DNA of 64,000 nucleotides from Cellulomonas persica (GTDB lineage: Bacteria > Actinomycetota > Actinomycetes > Actinomycetales > Cellulomonadaceae): positions 62,001-126,000 of the forward strand of contig NZ_BJUA01000006.1 in the NCBI RefSeq assembly GCF_007989825.1, read 5' to 3'. The translations under genes were made by a program, and so were the position numbers. Each line of letters opens with the position of its first letter. Within the stretch, counting starts at the first letter, position 1. Of the stretch, positions 44,857 through 56,400 are shown in pieces. The notes beneath the pieces are model-generated. The model worked only from the letters and a program-made list of their open reading frames with translations. It had not been told where the DNA came from and did not search any database.

Positions 44857-46713
44857 TCAGCCCAGCCGCCAGACCTGCACGGACGGGCCCTCGGTCGCTG
44901 GCACGACGACCTCGTCGGCACCCGTGCCCAGCACGCCACCGCCGTACAGGTTCTCCGCGGCGCGGACCGGCAGCGGCAGGCGAGCGCCCGCCCACACGTC
45001 GCGCGCCAGGACGACGAGCACGCGCTCGTCGGCCGTCTCGCGCAGGTAGCCCACGGCGTCGTCGTCGACGAACGCCCAGCGCAGACCGCCCTCGCGCAGC
45101 GCGCGGCACGAGCGCCGCAGCGCGATGAGCGCGCGGTACGTCGCGAACGTCGCGTCGTCCCAGTCCGCACCCGCGGCCCCTGGGACGCCGTCGATCCGCC
45201 CCCACGGCATCGGCACCCGCCCGTGCTCGCCGTTGACACCCGTCAGCCCGCCCTCGTCGCCCGCCCAGATCACCGGCGTGCCCGGGTAGGTCAGCAGCAG
45301 GCCCGCGGCGACCTCGACCAGCGCGCGCGAGCCGGTCACGGTCCGGATGCGCGCGGTGTCGTGCGACCCCAGCAGGTTCCACTGGTGCCGCGTCACCGAC
45401 CACGGGACGGTCGCGTCGAAGTCCCGCATGGTCGCGACCATGTCCGCTCCCCCGCTGCGCGGGACCGGCACGGGCATCCCCATGAAGGGCAGGGACGATC
45501 CCGGCGCCACGAGCCACGTCCAGGCCGGCCGCGTGAACGCCGAGTAGTTCATGTTGACGTGCCAGCCGCCCACGGACAGGTCGCCCGCGGCGTCGTGGAA
45601 GTGCTCGGCGACGAGCGCCGCGTCGGGGTTGACCCCCGCCATCCGGGCCCGCAGCGCGCGGGCGACCGCGTGCGCGTGGTCGTCGTCGCGGTAGCGCCCC
45701 GTCATGTTGGCGACGTCGATGCGCCAGCCGTCGAGGTCGAACGGGGGCCGCAGCCACCGCTCGGCCACGGACCCGGCACCGGTGATCATCCGCTCGGTGA
45801 GCTCGGGTGCGCCGTAGTTGAGCTTCGGCAGGGACGCGTGCTCGAGCCACCCGACGTAGCCCGGCTCGTCGTCGGTCCAGTAGTAGAACGACGCCTCCGC
45901 GCTCGACCGGTCGGCGCGCGCCCGCTCGAACCACTCGTGGCCCGCGCCCGTGTGGTTCGTCGTGAGGTCGCCGACGACGCGCATGCCGCGCGCGTGCAGC
46001 GCCGCCGACAGCGAGGCGAGCGCGTCGTCGCCGCCCAGCAGCGGGTCGACGTGGGCGAAGCTCGTCGCGTCGTACCGGTGGTTCGAGCGCGCCGGGAAGA
46101 CCGGGGTCAGGTACAGCGTGTCGACCCCGAGCCGCTGCAGGTGGTCGAGACGCTGCTCGACGCCGCGCAGGTCACCGCCGTAGAGCTGCTGCGCGACGCC
46201 GTGGCCTGACCCGATCGGCTCGTCGGCCCAGTCCGCGGCGACCGCCCAGTCCGGCAGCGGTCCGCGCGGCGGCCCGTCGTGCCCCGACGACCGCGCGAAC
46301 CGGTCGGGGAACACCTGGTAGACCACGGCGTCGTCGAGCCAGCGGGGCGCGGGGCCGTGCACCGCGAGGCGGAAGTCCGCGGCGTCGGTGACGTCCCGGC
46401 CGTGCAGGCCACGCCCGTTGAGCCAGCGGTACCCGCCGGGCTCGTCGAGCAGGAACCGGTACGGCGTGACGGGGTTGTGCACGACGACGTCCGCGACGTA
46501 CCAGCGCTCGCGCTCGTCGGCCCGTTCGAGGCGGGCCGGCACGAACCGCGGCTCGCCGTCGCGGACCACGCGCACGTGCACCCCGCGCTCGGCCCGCGAC
46601 GCGGGGACGCGTACCCGGACGGGTACGACGTCCCCGAGCCGCGGGGTGGCGCGCTCGACGTACAGCTCCGAGCCGTCGTGGTGCGGTACTCCGAGGCCGA
46701 GCCCTGCGCTCAT
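44857..46713 (-). CDS. GH13 neopullulanase/cyclomaltodextrinase-type enzyme
   Basis: The 618-residue enzyme has an N-terminal beta-sandwich (about 1-120, CBM34-like) and a GH13 barrel. The catalytic nucleophile is D333 in GWRIDVANM, the acid/base E370 in LVAEHF, and the third acid D452 in LGSHDTAR. It has no signal peptide and so acts in the cytoplasm on imported maltodextrins or cyclodextrins. The ATG overlaps the malG stop (ATGA), making it the fourth gene of malE-malF-malG. The stated activity follows from the CBM34-like domain and operon context; exact specificity is uncertain. Confidence 0.88.
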   Translation of the reverse strand: MSAGLGLGVPHHDGSELYVERATPRLGDVVPVRVRVPASRAERGVHVRVVRDGEPRFVPARLERADERERWYVADVVVHNPVTPYRFLLDEPGGYRWLNGRGLHGRDVTDAADFRLAVHGPAPRWLDDAVVYQVFPDRFARSSGHDGPPRGPLPDWAVAADWADEPIGSGHGVAQQLYGGDLRGVEQRLDHLQRLGVDTLYLTPVFPARSNHRYDATSFAHVDPLLGGDDALASLSAALHARGMRVVGDLTTNHTGAGHEWFERARADRSSAEASFYYWTDDEPGYVGWLEHASLPKLNYGAPELTERMITGAGSVAERWLRPPFDLDGWRIDVANMTGRYRDDDHAHAVARALRARMAGVNPDAALVAEHFHDAAGDLSVGGWHVNMNYSAFTRPAWTWLVAPGSSLPFMGMPVPVPRSGGADMVATMRDFDATVPWSVTRHQWNLLGSHDTARIRTVTGSRALVEVAAGLLLTYPGTPVIWAGDEGGLTGVNGEHGRVPMPWGRIDGVPGAAGADWDDATFATYRALIALRRSCRALREGGLRWAFVDDDAVGYLRETADERVLVVLARDVWAGARLPLPVRAAENLYGGGVLGTGADEVVVPATEGPSVQVWRLG

Positions 46714-47620
46714 CCCTTGACGGAGCCCGCGGTGAGCCCGCCGACGATGTACTTCTGCAGGAACATGAACAGCAGCACCACCGGGACGGCCGCGATCACG
46801 GCGCCCGCGGCGAACAGCCCCCAGGGCGCCGTGCGCTCGTCGGCCGCGAGCGAGTAGAGCCCGACCGCGACGGTCCAGTTGTCCGCGCGCTGCAGCACGA
46901 CCTTGGCGATCAGGAAGTCGCCGAACGAGGAGATGAACGACAGCAGGCCGACGACCGCGAGGATCGGCGTGACCATGCGCAGGATGATCGTCCAGTAGAT
47001 CTGGCCGTGCGTCGCTCCGTCCATCTTCGCGGCCTCGTCGAGCTCACGCGGCACGGTGTTGAAGAACCCGTACATGAGGAACGTGTTCACGCCGAGCGCG
47101 CCGCCGAGGTAGACGAAGATCAGCCCCAGCAGGCTGTCCAGGCCGAGGGCCGGGAACACGTCCTTGAGCGTGAGCAGCAGCAGGAAGATCGCGACGAACG
47201 CAAGCGTCTGCGGGAACATCTGCGCGAGCAGCAGGCCGGTCAGGCCCTTCTCGCGGCCCTTGAACCGGAACCGCGAGAACGCGTATGCGGCGGCCGCACC
47301 CATCAGCACGGTGCCGATCGCCGTGACCGTGCACACGACGAGGGAGTTGCCGAGCCACGTCCAGAAGCCACGTGCCTCGAGGTCGGCGAAGTTCTCCCCC
47401 GAGACCGTGCGGAACAGCCGGTTGGACCCGACGAGCGAGCCGCCCGGGTTGAGCGACGCGGAGATCACGTACAGCAACGGCAGCACGCAGATGACGATCA
47501 TCACGAGCGCCACGAGGTAGCGCCACGAGACCTCGCGCCACCAGCGCCGGGTGAACGTGCCGTTGCGGCGCACGTTCGTGCTCGCCGCCTTGGCCGGCGC
47601 CTGTGCGGTCTGGGTGGTCA

Positions 47621-47621
<1 letters not shown>
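46710..47621 (-). CDS. malG: Maltose/maltodextrin ABC permease, MalG type
   Basis: This 303-residue inner-membrane protein has six predicted helices and the coupling EAA loop in ELDEAAKMDGATHGQIYWTI. The large extracytoplasmic loop after helix 1 and the block NSLVVCTVTAIGTVLMGAAAAYAFSR are typical of MalG/CUT1 permeases. The ATG shares one base with the malF stop (TGATG), and its own stop overlaps the GH13 gene. The ATPase (MsiK/MalK) is not in the window; actinobacteria often use one shared MsiK encoded elsewhere. Confidence 0.94.
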
Positions 47622-49243
<1,622 letters not shown>

Positions 49244-49372
49244 GTGGTCCTCCGCGCGAGCCCGTCGTCGGGCGTCGATGTGTGCAGTGTGCTCCGCCGC
49301 CGCACGGCGCGCGCGTGGGGGCGCGGTGCGGGGCGCGGGGTCCGGGTGTGCCGCCCGTGCGGCACGTGAAGC

Positions 49373-49409
49373 GGCCGCCCGCACGCGCCCTGAGGCGGTG
49401 CGGGCGGCC
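49373..49409 (-). terminator. Intercistronic hairpin between malE and malF
   Basis: A perfect 12-bp GC stem (49373-49384 with 49398-49409) has a 13-nt loop. It begins 8 nt after the malE stop, inside the operon. Such elements usually keep the binding-protein message in excess over the permease message. Confidence 0.8.
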
Positions 49410-49416
49410 GGTCAGG

Positions 49417-50676
49417 TCATGCCGCGTCGATCGCGTCCTGCATGTTCGTCACCATCGTGTTCCAGGCACCGACCGGGTCGGTCGCCTGGCCACCGATGAT
49501 CTGCACCTGCGTGGTGCCCCAGAACTGCCACATCGCGCCCATCTCGGGGATCGAGGGCATGGGGGCGCCGGTCGCGCCGGCCTCGTTGAAGCCCGCGAGG
49601 ATCGGGTCGTCGACCTTGGCCGCAGCCGTCTTGAGGGCCGGCAGGCGGCCGCCCAGCTCGTAGAGCTCGGTCTGGACGGGCTCGGTCGTCAGGTAGTTGA
49701 CGACGAACTCGTTGGCGAGGACCGGGTTGGCCGACTTGGCCGAGATGAACGCGCCCTGCACGCCCACGAAGGGCTTGGCCTCGGAGCCACCCGCGCTCGG
49801 CACGGGGAGGACCGAGATGTCGAGGCCCGCGTTGGCGAACTCGGTGGTGTACCAGGGGCCCGTGACGATGTACGGGGCCTCGCCGTTGAGGAAGGCCTCC
49901 TTGACCTGGTCGCCGCCGAGCGCCGGGTCGAGCACCTTCTCCGAGCCGAGCTTCTGCAGGTAGGTCGCGAACTTCTCGCCGTTCTCGCCGCCGAGGCCGA
50001 GGTCGGTCGTGTACGAGCCGTCCTCGGTCTGGGTGAAGATCGGGGCGTCGAACGACGTCTGCAGCGGGTACAGGTGGTACGCGTCGCCCTGGTCACCCTG
50101 CTGGATGAGGACGGAGTACTTGGTGCCGGCGGCCTTGCCCTCGGCGACCAGCTCGTCGAACGTCGTCGCCTTGGTCTCGGGCACGAGCTCGTTGTTGCGG
50201 ACGAGCGCGATGTTCTCGATCGCGTACGGGGCGCCGTACACCTGGCCGTCGTAGGTGAACGCCTGCACGGCGGACGGCGAGAACTCGCTGGCCTTGTCAC
50301 CGAGCTGCAGCGGGGCGACGACGCCGTTGTTGACGAACTCCCCGGTCCAGTCGTGCGCGCCGATGATGACGTCGGGGCCCTGGCCCGTCGGGACCTGGGA
50401 GACGAAGTCGGTGCGGATGTCGCCCGACACCTTCTGCACCATGTCGACCTTGACGCCGGTCTCGGACTGGAACTTCTCGACGATCGGCTTCATGACATCG
50501 ATCCGGGTCTCGTCGACCCACATCGTCAGCGTGCCGGTCAGCGCGGCCTCGGTCGTGGCCGAGTCCGCCGTCGGCTCGGTCGTCTCCTTCGCACCGTCGT
50601 CACCGCTGCTCCCGCACGCGGTGAGGGTCAGTGCGAGCCCCAGAGCGGCCGCGAAGGCCGGGATGCTCCGTCGCAT
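49417..50676 (-). CDS. malE: Maltose/maltodextrin-binding lipoprotein
   Basis: A 419-residue lipoprotein: signal peptide with lipobox LTLTACGSS (Cys21), an acidic Thr/Ser linker, then a type 1 extracellular binding fold (GTLTMWVDETRIDVMKPIVE, then TGQGPDVIIGAHDWTGEF, then PYAIENIALVRNNELVPET). The last two blocks are close to characterised MalE proteins. I start at MRRSIPA with AGGAGA upstream. It is the first gene of the minus-strand mal operon and faces the LacI-type regulator across a region of TTGC/GCAA palindromes. Confidence 0.95.
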   Translation of the reverse strand: MRRSIPAFAAALGLALTLTACGSSGDDGAKETTEPTADSATTEAALTGTLTMWVDETRIDVMKPIVEKFQSETGVKVDMVQKVSGDIRTDFVSQVPTGQGPDVIIGAHDWTGEFVNNGVVAPLQLGDKASEFSPSAVQAFTYDGQVYGAPYAIENIALVRNNELVPETKATTFDELVAEGKAAGTKYSVLIQQGDQGDAYHLYPLQTSFDAPIFTQTEDGSYTTDLGLGGENGEKFATYLQKLGSEKVLDPALGGDQVKEAFLNGEAPYIVTGPWYTTEFANAGLDISVLPVPSAGGSEAKPFVGVQGAFISAKSANPVLANEFVVNYLTTEPVQTELYELGGRLPALKTAAAKVDDPILAGFNEAGATGAPMPSIPEMGAMWQFWGTTQVQIIGGQATDPVGAWNTMVTNMQDAIDAA

Positions 50677-50786
50677 CGTGTGTCTCCTGATCTTGGGTGG
50701 CGTAGCCCAGAGGACGACCACGCGACGACCGTGCAGTGACGGGCCCGTGCGACCGGCTCTGGCCTGATGTGGCCGACGCTAACGTC

Positions 50787-50836
50787 GTTGCAACCTTGCC
50801 TGCAAGTCGTTACGGTAACTTTCAGGCAACAGTTGC
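50787..50836. promoter_or_regulatory. Cluster of three MalR-type operators
   Basis: Three inverted repeats share TTGC/GCAA half-sites: GTTGCAAC (50787-50794), CTTGC-CT-GCAAG (50795-50806) and GCAAC-A-GTTGC (50826-50836). They lie between divergent malE (start 111 nt away) and malR (67 nt away), as expected for a LacI-type repressor that controls both. A related 17-bp palindrome lies at 55430-55446. Confidence 0.75.
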
Positions 50837-50902
50837 AGAGGAGCGTCGTCGCCGGCGCTCGAGACCGTTCGACACACGAACGGTCGAGGACGAGGAGGTC
50901 CC

Positions 50903-51970
50903 GTGTCCCCTACGCTGCCACCCGTGCGTACCCGTCTGACGGATCTCGCGGAGCAGGCCGGCGTGAGCACGGCCACCGTCTCGCGCGTGCTCAACGGCAA
51001 GCACGGAGTCTCCGCACAGGCACGTCAGGCCGTGCTCGCCGCGCTCGACGTGCTCGGGTACGAGCGGCCCGAGAAGCTGCGCACCCGCTCGGCCGGGCTC
51101 GTCGGCCTCGTCGTCCCCGAGCTCGCCAACCCCGTCTTCCCCGCGTTCGCCCAGGTCATCGAGTCGATGCTGACGGAGCGCGGGTACACGCCGCTGCTGT
51201 GCACGCAGTCCCCCGGCGGTACCACCGAGGACCAGTACGTCGAGATGCTGCTCGAGCACGGCGTCGCGGGCATCGTCTTCGTCTCGGGTCTGCACGCGGA
51301 CACGTCCGCGAGCAAGGAGCGCTACCACCGGCTGCGCAGTCGCGGCATGCCGATCGCGCTCGTCAACGGGTTCGCCGAGGGCGTCGACGCGCCGTTCGTC
51401 TCCACCGACGACGAGGCCGCGCTCGACCTCGCGTTCCGCCACCTCGTCTCGCTCGGGCACCGCTCGATCGGGCTCGCGATCGGCCCCGACCGGTTCGTGC
51501 CGGCGCAGCGCAAGAAGGTCGCGTTCGCCGAGAACCTCCGGCGTCACCTCGGGATCGAGGACGCCGAGCGGCACATCGTCTCGACGCTCTTCACCGTCGA
51601 GGGCGGCCAGGCCGCCGCGCTCGAGCTCATCGCCTCGGGCCACACCGCGATCGTCTGCGGCTCGGACCTCATGGCGCTCGGCGCGATCCGTGCCGCGCGC
51701 TCGCGCGGGCTCGAGGTGCCGGACGACCTGTCCGTCGTCGGCTTCGACGACTCCCCGCTGATCGCGTTCACCGACCCGCCGCTGACCACCGTGCGCCAGC
51801 CCGTGCTGGCCATGGGGCACGCCGCGGTCTCCGCCCTGGTCGCGGAGATCAACGGGACGCCCGCCTCGCGCATCGAGCTCAAGTTCCACCCCGAGCTCAT
51901 CGTGCGGGGCTCGACCGGCGCCGCCCCTGTGGTTGCCGAGCTCGACCAGCCGGTGCCGACCGTCGTCTGA
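50903..51970 (+). CDS. malR: LacI family regulator of the maltodextrin genes
   Basis: The 355-residue repressor has an N-terminal LacI HTH ([20 protein letters not shown] with hinge-helix region NGKHGVSAQ) and a periplasmic-binding-like effector domain ([20 protein letters not shown], then [20 protein letters not shown]). GAGGAGG precedes the GTG. Its place between malEFG and a GH13 gene, with TTGC/GCAA palindromes, fits the MalR/Reg1 regulators of Streptomyces. It likely represses mal genes until maltose or a derivative binds. Function is inferred from context. Confidence 0.9.
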   Translation: MSPTLPPVRTRLTDLAEQAGVSTATVSRVLNGKHGVSAQARQAVLAALDVLGYERPEKLRTRSAGLVGLVVPELANPVFPAFAQVIESMLTERGYTPLLCTQSPGGTTEDQYVEMLLEHGVAGIVFVSGLHADTSASKERYHRLRSRGMPIALVNGFAEGVDAPFVSTDDEAALDLAFRHLVSLGHRSIGLAIGPDRFVPAQRKKVAFAENLRRHLGIEDAERHIVSTLFTVEGGQAAALELIASGHTAIVCGSDLMALGAIRAARSRGLEVPDDLSVVGFDDSPLIAFTDPPLTTVRQPVLAMGHAAVSALVAEINGTPASRIELKFHPELIVRGSTGAAPVVAELDQPVPTVV

Positions 51971-52077
51971 CGGTCCGCGCCGTTCCCCCAGACCTGCTCA
52001 CCCCCTCGTCGACGCACGTCTGCGTCGGCATGCCCGACCGCGCGAGCGGAACCTCTCCAGGAAGTGACCCAGCCTCC

Positions 52078-53847
52078 GTGACGACTCTCGACGCCCGCCC
52101 CAGCACCGACGCCCTCGTCGTGGCGCACTCCCCCGGCGCGCCCGACGGCGAGTGGTGGCGCGACGCCGTCATCTACCAGGTCTACCCGCGCTCGTTCGCC
52201 GACGGCTCGGGCGACGGCATCGGCGACCTGCCCGGCATCACCTCGCGCCTCGACCACCTGGCCGAGCTCGGTGTGGACGCCGTCTGGCTGTCGCCGTTCT
52301 ACCGGTCGCCGCAGGCGGACGCGGGGTACGACGTCTCCGACTACCGCGACGTCGACCCGCTGTTCGGCACGCTCGACGACTTCGACGCGATGCTCGCGCG
52401 GGCGCACGGCCTCGGCCTGCGGGTGATCGTCGACCTGGTCCCCAACCACACGTCCGACGAGCACGCGTGGTTCGTCGAGGCGCTGGCCGCCGGCCCCGGC
52501 TCGCCTGCCCGCGAGCGCTACCTGTTCCGCGAGGGCCGCGGCGAAGACGGGCAGGAGCCGCCCAACAACTGGCAGTCGATCTTCGGCGGCCCGGCCTGGA
52601 CGCGCCTGCCCGACGGGCAGTGGTACCTGCACCTGTTCGACTCGCGTCAGCCCGACCTCAACTGGGAGCACCCCGAGGTCCGCGCCGAGTTCGAGGACGT
52701 GCTGCGGTTCTGGCTCGACCGGGGCGTCGACGGCTTCCGCATCGACGTCGCGCACGGCATGGTCAAGGCGCCCGGGCTGCCCGACTGGGACGGCCACGTC
52801 TCGATGATCGAGGGCTCGGAGCAGGCGTTCGAGGAGGCCGAGCACGCGCTGCACGAGCACGCGTCGGGCGCCGCGGAGCGCGTCGACGAGGTGACCGGCT
52901 CGGGCAACCAGGGCCCGATGTTCGACCAGGAGGGCGTGCACGACATCTACCGCGCCTGGCACCGCGTGCTCGCCGAGTACGACGGCGACCGCGCGCTCGT
53001 CGCCGAGGCGTGGGTCGAGCCCCTGTCGCGACTCGCGCGCTACGTGCGGCCCGACGAGATGCACCAGGCCTTCAACTTCGCGTTCCTCGCGACGCTGTGG
53101 CACGCGCCGTCGCTGCGCGACGTGATCACGGCGTCCTACCTCGCGTCCGACTCGGTCGGTGCGCCGACGACGTGGGTGCTGTCGAACCACGACGTCGTGC
53201 GGCACGCCTCGCGGCTCGGCCTGGCGACGCCCGGCTCGCGGCCCAACGGCATCGGGGCCGACGACGAGCAGCCCGACGAGGAGCTCGGCCTGCGGCGTGC
53301 GCGGTGCGCCACGCTGCTCATGCTCGGCCTGCCCGGCTCGGCGTACCTGTACCAGGGCGAGGAGCTCGGGCTGCCCGACCACACGACGCTGCCCGCCGAC
53401 GTGCGCCAGGACCCGGCGTTCTTCCGGACGCAGGGCGCCGAGCTCGGCCGGGACGGCTGCCGCGTGCCGCTGCCGTGGTCCGCGCAGGAGCCCGGCTTCG
53501 GCTTCTCCCCCACGGGCGAGGCCTGGCTGCCCCAGCCGAGCACGTGGGCGCGTTACGCGGCCGACGCCCAGCGCGGAGTCCCGGGCTCGACCTACGAGAC
53601 GTACCGGACGGCCCTACGGGTGCGCCGCGCGGAGGCGCTCGGCTCGGGCGGTCTGACGTGGCTGCCGTCGCGCGACGACGTGCTGGACCTCGTCAACCGT
53701 GACGTGCGCGTGGTCGCCAACCTCGGCACCGAGCCCGTCGAGCTGCCCGCCGGCACGCGCGTGCTGCTCGCGTCCGGGCCCCTGGACGCGGCGGCCGACG
53801 GCACGCTGCTCATCGGCTCCGACACCACGGTCTGGGTGCGTCCCTGA
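52078..53847 (+). CDS. GH13 alpha-glucosidase (oligo-1,6-/trehalulose-type)
   Basis: This 589-residue cytoplasmic enzyme opens with [21 protein letters not shown], the signature of GH13 alpha-glucosidases. The catalytic residues are nucleophile D223 (GFRIDVAHG), acid/base E310 (LVAEAWVE) and D372 (LSNHDVVRH). It releases glucose from the non-reducing ends of maltodextrins. I prefer the GTG at 52078, since AGGAAG lies 13 nt upstream and the earlier ATG (52030) has no ribosome site; this choice is uncertain. The gap after malR holds GACGCA-CGTC-TGCGTC (52011-52026), so it may have its own control. Confidence 0.9.
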   Translation: MTTLDARPSTDALVVAHSPGAPDGEWWRDAVIYQVYPRSFADGSGDGIGDLPGITSRLDHLAELGVDAVWLSPFYRSPQADAGYDVSDYRDVDPLFGTLDDFDAMLARAHGLGLRVIVDLVPNHTSDEHAWFVEALAAGPGSPARERYLFREGRGEDGQEPPNNWQSIFGGPAWTRLPDGQWYLHLFDSRQPDLNWEHPEVRAEFEDVLRFWLDRGVDGFRIDVAHGMVKAPGLPDWDGHVSMIEGSEQAFEEAEHALHEHASGAAERVDEVTGSGNQGPMFDQEGVHDIYRAWHRVLAEYDGDRALVAEAWVEPLSRLARYVRPDEMHQAFNFAFLATLWHAPSLRDVITASYLASDSVGAPTTWVLSNHDVVRHASRLGLATPGSRPNGIGADDEQPDEELGLRRARCATLLMLGLPGSAYLYQGEELGLPDHTTLPADVRQDPAFFRTQGAELGRDGCRVPLPWSAQEPGFGFSPTGEAWLPQPSTWARYAADAQRGVPGSTYETYRTALRVRRAEALGSGGLTWLPSRDDVLDLVNRDVRVVANLGTEPVELPAGTRVLLASGPLDAAADGTLLIGSDTTVWVRP

Positions 53848-53852
53848 CGCAG

Positions 53853-53894
53853 GCGCGCCGGGTCTCGGGGAACCCCCGTCGAGACCCGGCGCGC
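53853..53894 (+). terminator. Bidirectional terminator between the two GH13 genes
   Basis: A perfect 15-bp stem (53853-53867 with 53880-53894) has a 12-nt loop. It begins 5 nt after the alpha-glucosidase stop and also ends the convergent amylase gene. Confidence 0.92.
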
Positions 53895-53902
53895 GCGCGT
53901 CG

Positions 53903-55384
53903 TCAGTCGGTGTGCGCGACGTCCCACGCGGCCGCGCTCTGCGCGGGCACGGCGACCTCAGCCGCGCCGTCACGCACGCGCGTGACGACGCACGCGTCGT
54001 CGCCGGTCAGGACGTCGCAGTAGTCGCCGTCCGGCAGGCTCGTCGGCAGCGTCGCGGTGAGCTCGTCGTCGCCCGCGTTGACGACGACGAACGCGCGGCT
54101 GCCGCGTCCGAGCGCGACCGCGTCGCCCTCGGACCACGTGTCCACGACGGGCGCGTCACCCGCGACGCCGCGCCAGCCGACCATCCCCGCGACCTGCGGC
54201 CAGCGGTGCTGGCACACCCAGTCCCCGGGCTGCACGGCGGTGGCCGGCGAGGGGTCGGCGACGCACGTCGCGTCGAGCACGCGCCCGTCGTCGTCCAGGC
54301 GCGGCCCGGCGTCGACGTCCGCGAACGCGTAGCCCGAGTACACCTGGGGCGTCCCGTAGGTGCCGGCGAGCATGAGCACCGTCGCGAGCGCGTCGGTCGC
54401 CCCGTCCTGGTAGCTGAGCGTGGAGCCGTTGCGCTCGGTGTCGTGGTTCTCGACGAACACCACGGCGTCGTCCGACGCGACGTACCGCGCGGTGGCCTGG
54501 CCGAGCTCGAGCGCGAGTCGCGGGGACCCGGCGAGCACACCCGCGATCTCCTTGCCGTAGGTGAACTCGTACACCTGCCCGTTCGGGACGTACTCCTCGG
54601 GCGAGATCGGCTCGGCCGAACCGCGGATCACCTCCTGCATGATCGCGACGTCGTCGGGCAGCGGCTCGAGGATCGCCGCGACGTCGTCGGCCGCCATGTG
54701 CTTGGCCGCGTCGATGCGGAAGCCGTCGACCCCGAGCGAGAGCAGGTCCTGCAGGTAGGCGGTCAGGCGCGCGCGCACCGTCGGGCTGGTCGTGTCGAGG
54801 TCCGCGAGGTTGACGAGCTCGCACGTCTGCACCTGCTCGCGGTCCAGGTAGAGCGCGATGTCGTCGGTCGGCGTCAGCCCGCAGTGGTGGAAGTCCTCGG
54901 GGGTCCACAGGCCCGGGTACGTGTAGTGCTCGTACGACGACCCGGCCCATCCGGTGCCGGGGTCGTCCTGTCCGGTCATGTGGTTGATGACCGCGTCCAC
55001 CCGCACGTCGACCCCGGCCGCGTGGCACGTCTCGATCATCGCGGCGAGCTGGTCGCGCGTGCCGAGCCGGGACTCGAGCCGGTAGCTGACCGGCTGGTAG
55101 GCGGTCCACCAGGGATCGCCGAGGACGTGCTCCTGCGGCGGCGAGGTGAGCACCCACGCGTAGCCGGCAGGACCGAGCGTCGTGGTGCACTCGTCCGCGA
55201 TCGCGTCCCACGTCCACTCGAACAGCTGCACGCCGACGTCGTGACCGCTGCCGTCCGTGGCCGGCTCGGCGGCGGGATCGGCGGGCTCAGCGGGCTCGTC
55301 GGAGCACCCGACGAGGGTCGCGAGGGCGAGGGCCACGAGGCCCACGGTGCGGAGCGCGGCAGCACGCCGTGCGAGGTGCGTCAT
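53903..55384 (-). CDS. Lipoprotein alpha-amylase (GH13)
   Basis: A 493-residue exported amylase: a basic start, a hydrophobic segment and lipobox LATLVGCSD (Cys27) anchor it to the outer face of the membrane. The GH13 core starts GVQLFEWTWDAIADEC, as in Streptomyces/metazoan-like amylases. Catalytic residues are D225 (GFRIDAAKH), E251 (IMQEVIRG) and D315 (ENHDTERN); an all-beta C-domain follows and no CBM20 is present. I prefer MTHLARR at 55384 over ATG 55417, which has no ribosome site. The 17-bp palindrome at 55430-55446 lies 46 nt upstream. Confidence 0.92.
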   Translation of the reverse strand: MTHLARRAAALRTVGLVALALATLVGCSDEPAEPADPAAEPATDGSGHDVGVQLFEWTWDAIADECTTTLGPAGYAWVLTSPPQEHVLGDPWWTAYQPVSYRLESRLGTRDQLAAMIETCHAAGVDVRVDAVINHMTGQDDPGTGWAGSSYEHYTYPGLWTPEDFHHCGLTPTDDIALYLDREQVQTCELVNLADLDTTSPTVRARLTAYLQDLLSLGVDGFRIDAAKHMAADDVAAILEPLPDDVAIMQEVIRGSAEPISPEEYVPNGQVYEFTYGKEIAGVLAGSPRLALELGQATARYVASDDAVVFVENHDTERNGSTLSYQDGATDALATVLMLAGTYGTPQVYSGYAFADVDAGPRLDDDGRVLDATCVADPSPATAVQPGDWVCQHRWPQVAGMVGWRGVAGDAPVVDTWSEGDAVALGRGSRAFVVVNAGDDELTATLPTSLPDGDYCDVLTGDDACVVTRVRDGAAEVAVPAQSAAAWDVAHTD

Positions 55385-55429
55385 CGTCACCACCAGGTCG
55401 TCGGCCGTCAGCGCCATGCTGAAACGGCT

Positions 55430-55446
55430 TGCAGCAACTTGCTGCA
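55430..55446. promoter_or_regulatory. 17-bp MalR-type palindrome between amylase and pfkB genes
   Basis: TGCAGCAA-C-TTGCTGCA is a perfect palindrome with 8-bp arms. It shares GCAA/TTGC half-sites with the operators at 50787-50836. It lies between the divergent starts of the amylase (55384, minus) and the PfkB kinase (55489, plus). Confidence 0.75.
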
Positions 55447-55488
55447 GGGGCTTCCAGAGTAGGGGGTGCGGCGCTTAGGTTGCGTCAC

Positions 55489-56397
55489 GTGACTCACGTC
55501 GTCGTGAACGGTCCCGCGTCCTGGAACACCGTCGTCCGTCTCGCCGAGCTGCCGGAGCCGTACCCGCACATGGTGCTCGCATCCGGCCACCACGACGGGC
55601 TCGGCGGCACGTCGGCCGGCAAGTCGGTCACCCTCGCCGCTCTCGGGGTGCCCACCACGCTCGTCACCACGACCGGCGACGACGCGTTCGCGTCGCTCGT
55701 CCTGCAGGCCTTGCGCTCCGGGCGCCACGGCGACCGCCTGCGTGTCGTCACGCGGCCCGCGCGGGACGGGCGCACCGAGCGGCACGTCAACCTCGTGTCC
55801 GACGAGGGCGACCGCCTCTCGGTCTACCTCGAGCTGCCGACCGCTCCCCCGCCCGACGACGAGACGCTCGACCTGGTCCGCACCGCACGCACCGCCGTGC
55901 TCGACCTGGCGGACTCGTCGCGTCCGCTGCTCGCCGTCGCGCGGGCGGCCGGGGTGCCGGTCTGGTGCGACGTCCACGACGACGACGGTGTGAGCGACTA
56001 CGCGCGGGCGTTCGTCGCCGCCGCGGACGTGCTGCTCGTGTCCGACGCACGCCTCACCGACCCGGGCGCCTACCTGTCGGCGGCCGTCGCCGGGGGCGCC
56101 ACGCTCGCTGTGGCGACGCGCGGCGAGCGTGGCGCCATCGCACGCGACGGCGACGGGTGGTGGGAGGTCGGCGTGGCCGACGCGGGACCGCTGCGCGACG
56201 CCGAGGGCGCCGGCGATGCCTTCCTCGCGGGGCTCCTGCACGCGACGCTCGCGGGTGCGCCGCGCGCGCAGGCGCTCGCCCGGGCCGCGGCGACGGCCGC
56301 GATCGCCGTGGCGAGCCCCGGGATCGGTGCGCCGCACGTGGCGGCCGCGGCCGTCGAGCGCCTCGCCGCGCAGGTGCGCGTCACGCGCGTCGAGTGA
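55489..56397 (+). CDS. PfkB family carbohydrate kinase
   Basis: A 302-residue ribokinase-fold enzyme with the N-terminal substrate motif GLGGTSAGKSVTLAALG and the C-terminal signature DAEGAGDAFLAGLLHA, whose GAGD Asp is the catalytic base. The sugar acceptor cannot be assigned. It could phosphorylate fructose, a ketose or a sugar from glucan breakdown. The GTG lies 7 nt after TAGGTT, so the transcript is leaderless. It shares its upstream region and the MalR-type palindrome with the amylase gene, suggesting maltodextrin-linked control. Confidence 0.87.
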   Translation: MTHVVVNGPASWNTVVRLAELPEPYPHMVLASGHHDGLGGTSAGKSVTLAALGVPTTLVTTTGDDAFASLVLQALRSGRHGDRLRVVTRPARDGRTERHVNLVSDEGDRLSVYLELPTAPPPDDETLDLVRTARTAVLDLADSSRPLLAVARAAGVPVWCDVHDDDGVSDYARAFVAAADVLLVSDARLTDPGAYLSAAVAGGATLAVATRGERGAIARDGDGWWEVGVADAGPLRDAEGAGDAFLAGLLHATLAGAPRAQALARAAATAAIAVASPGIGAPHVAAAAVERLAAQVRVTRVE

Positions 56398-56400
56398 GCG

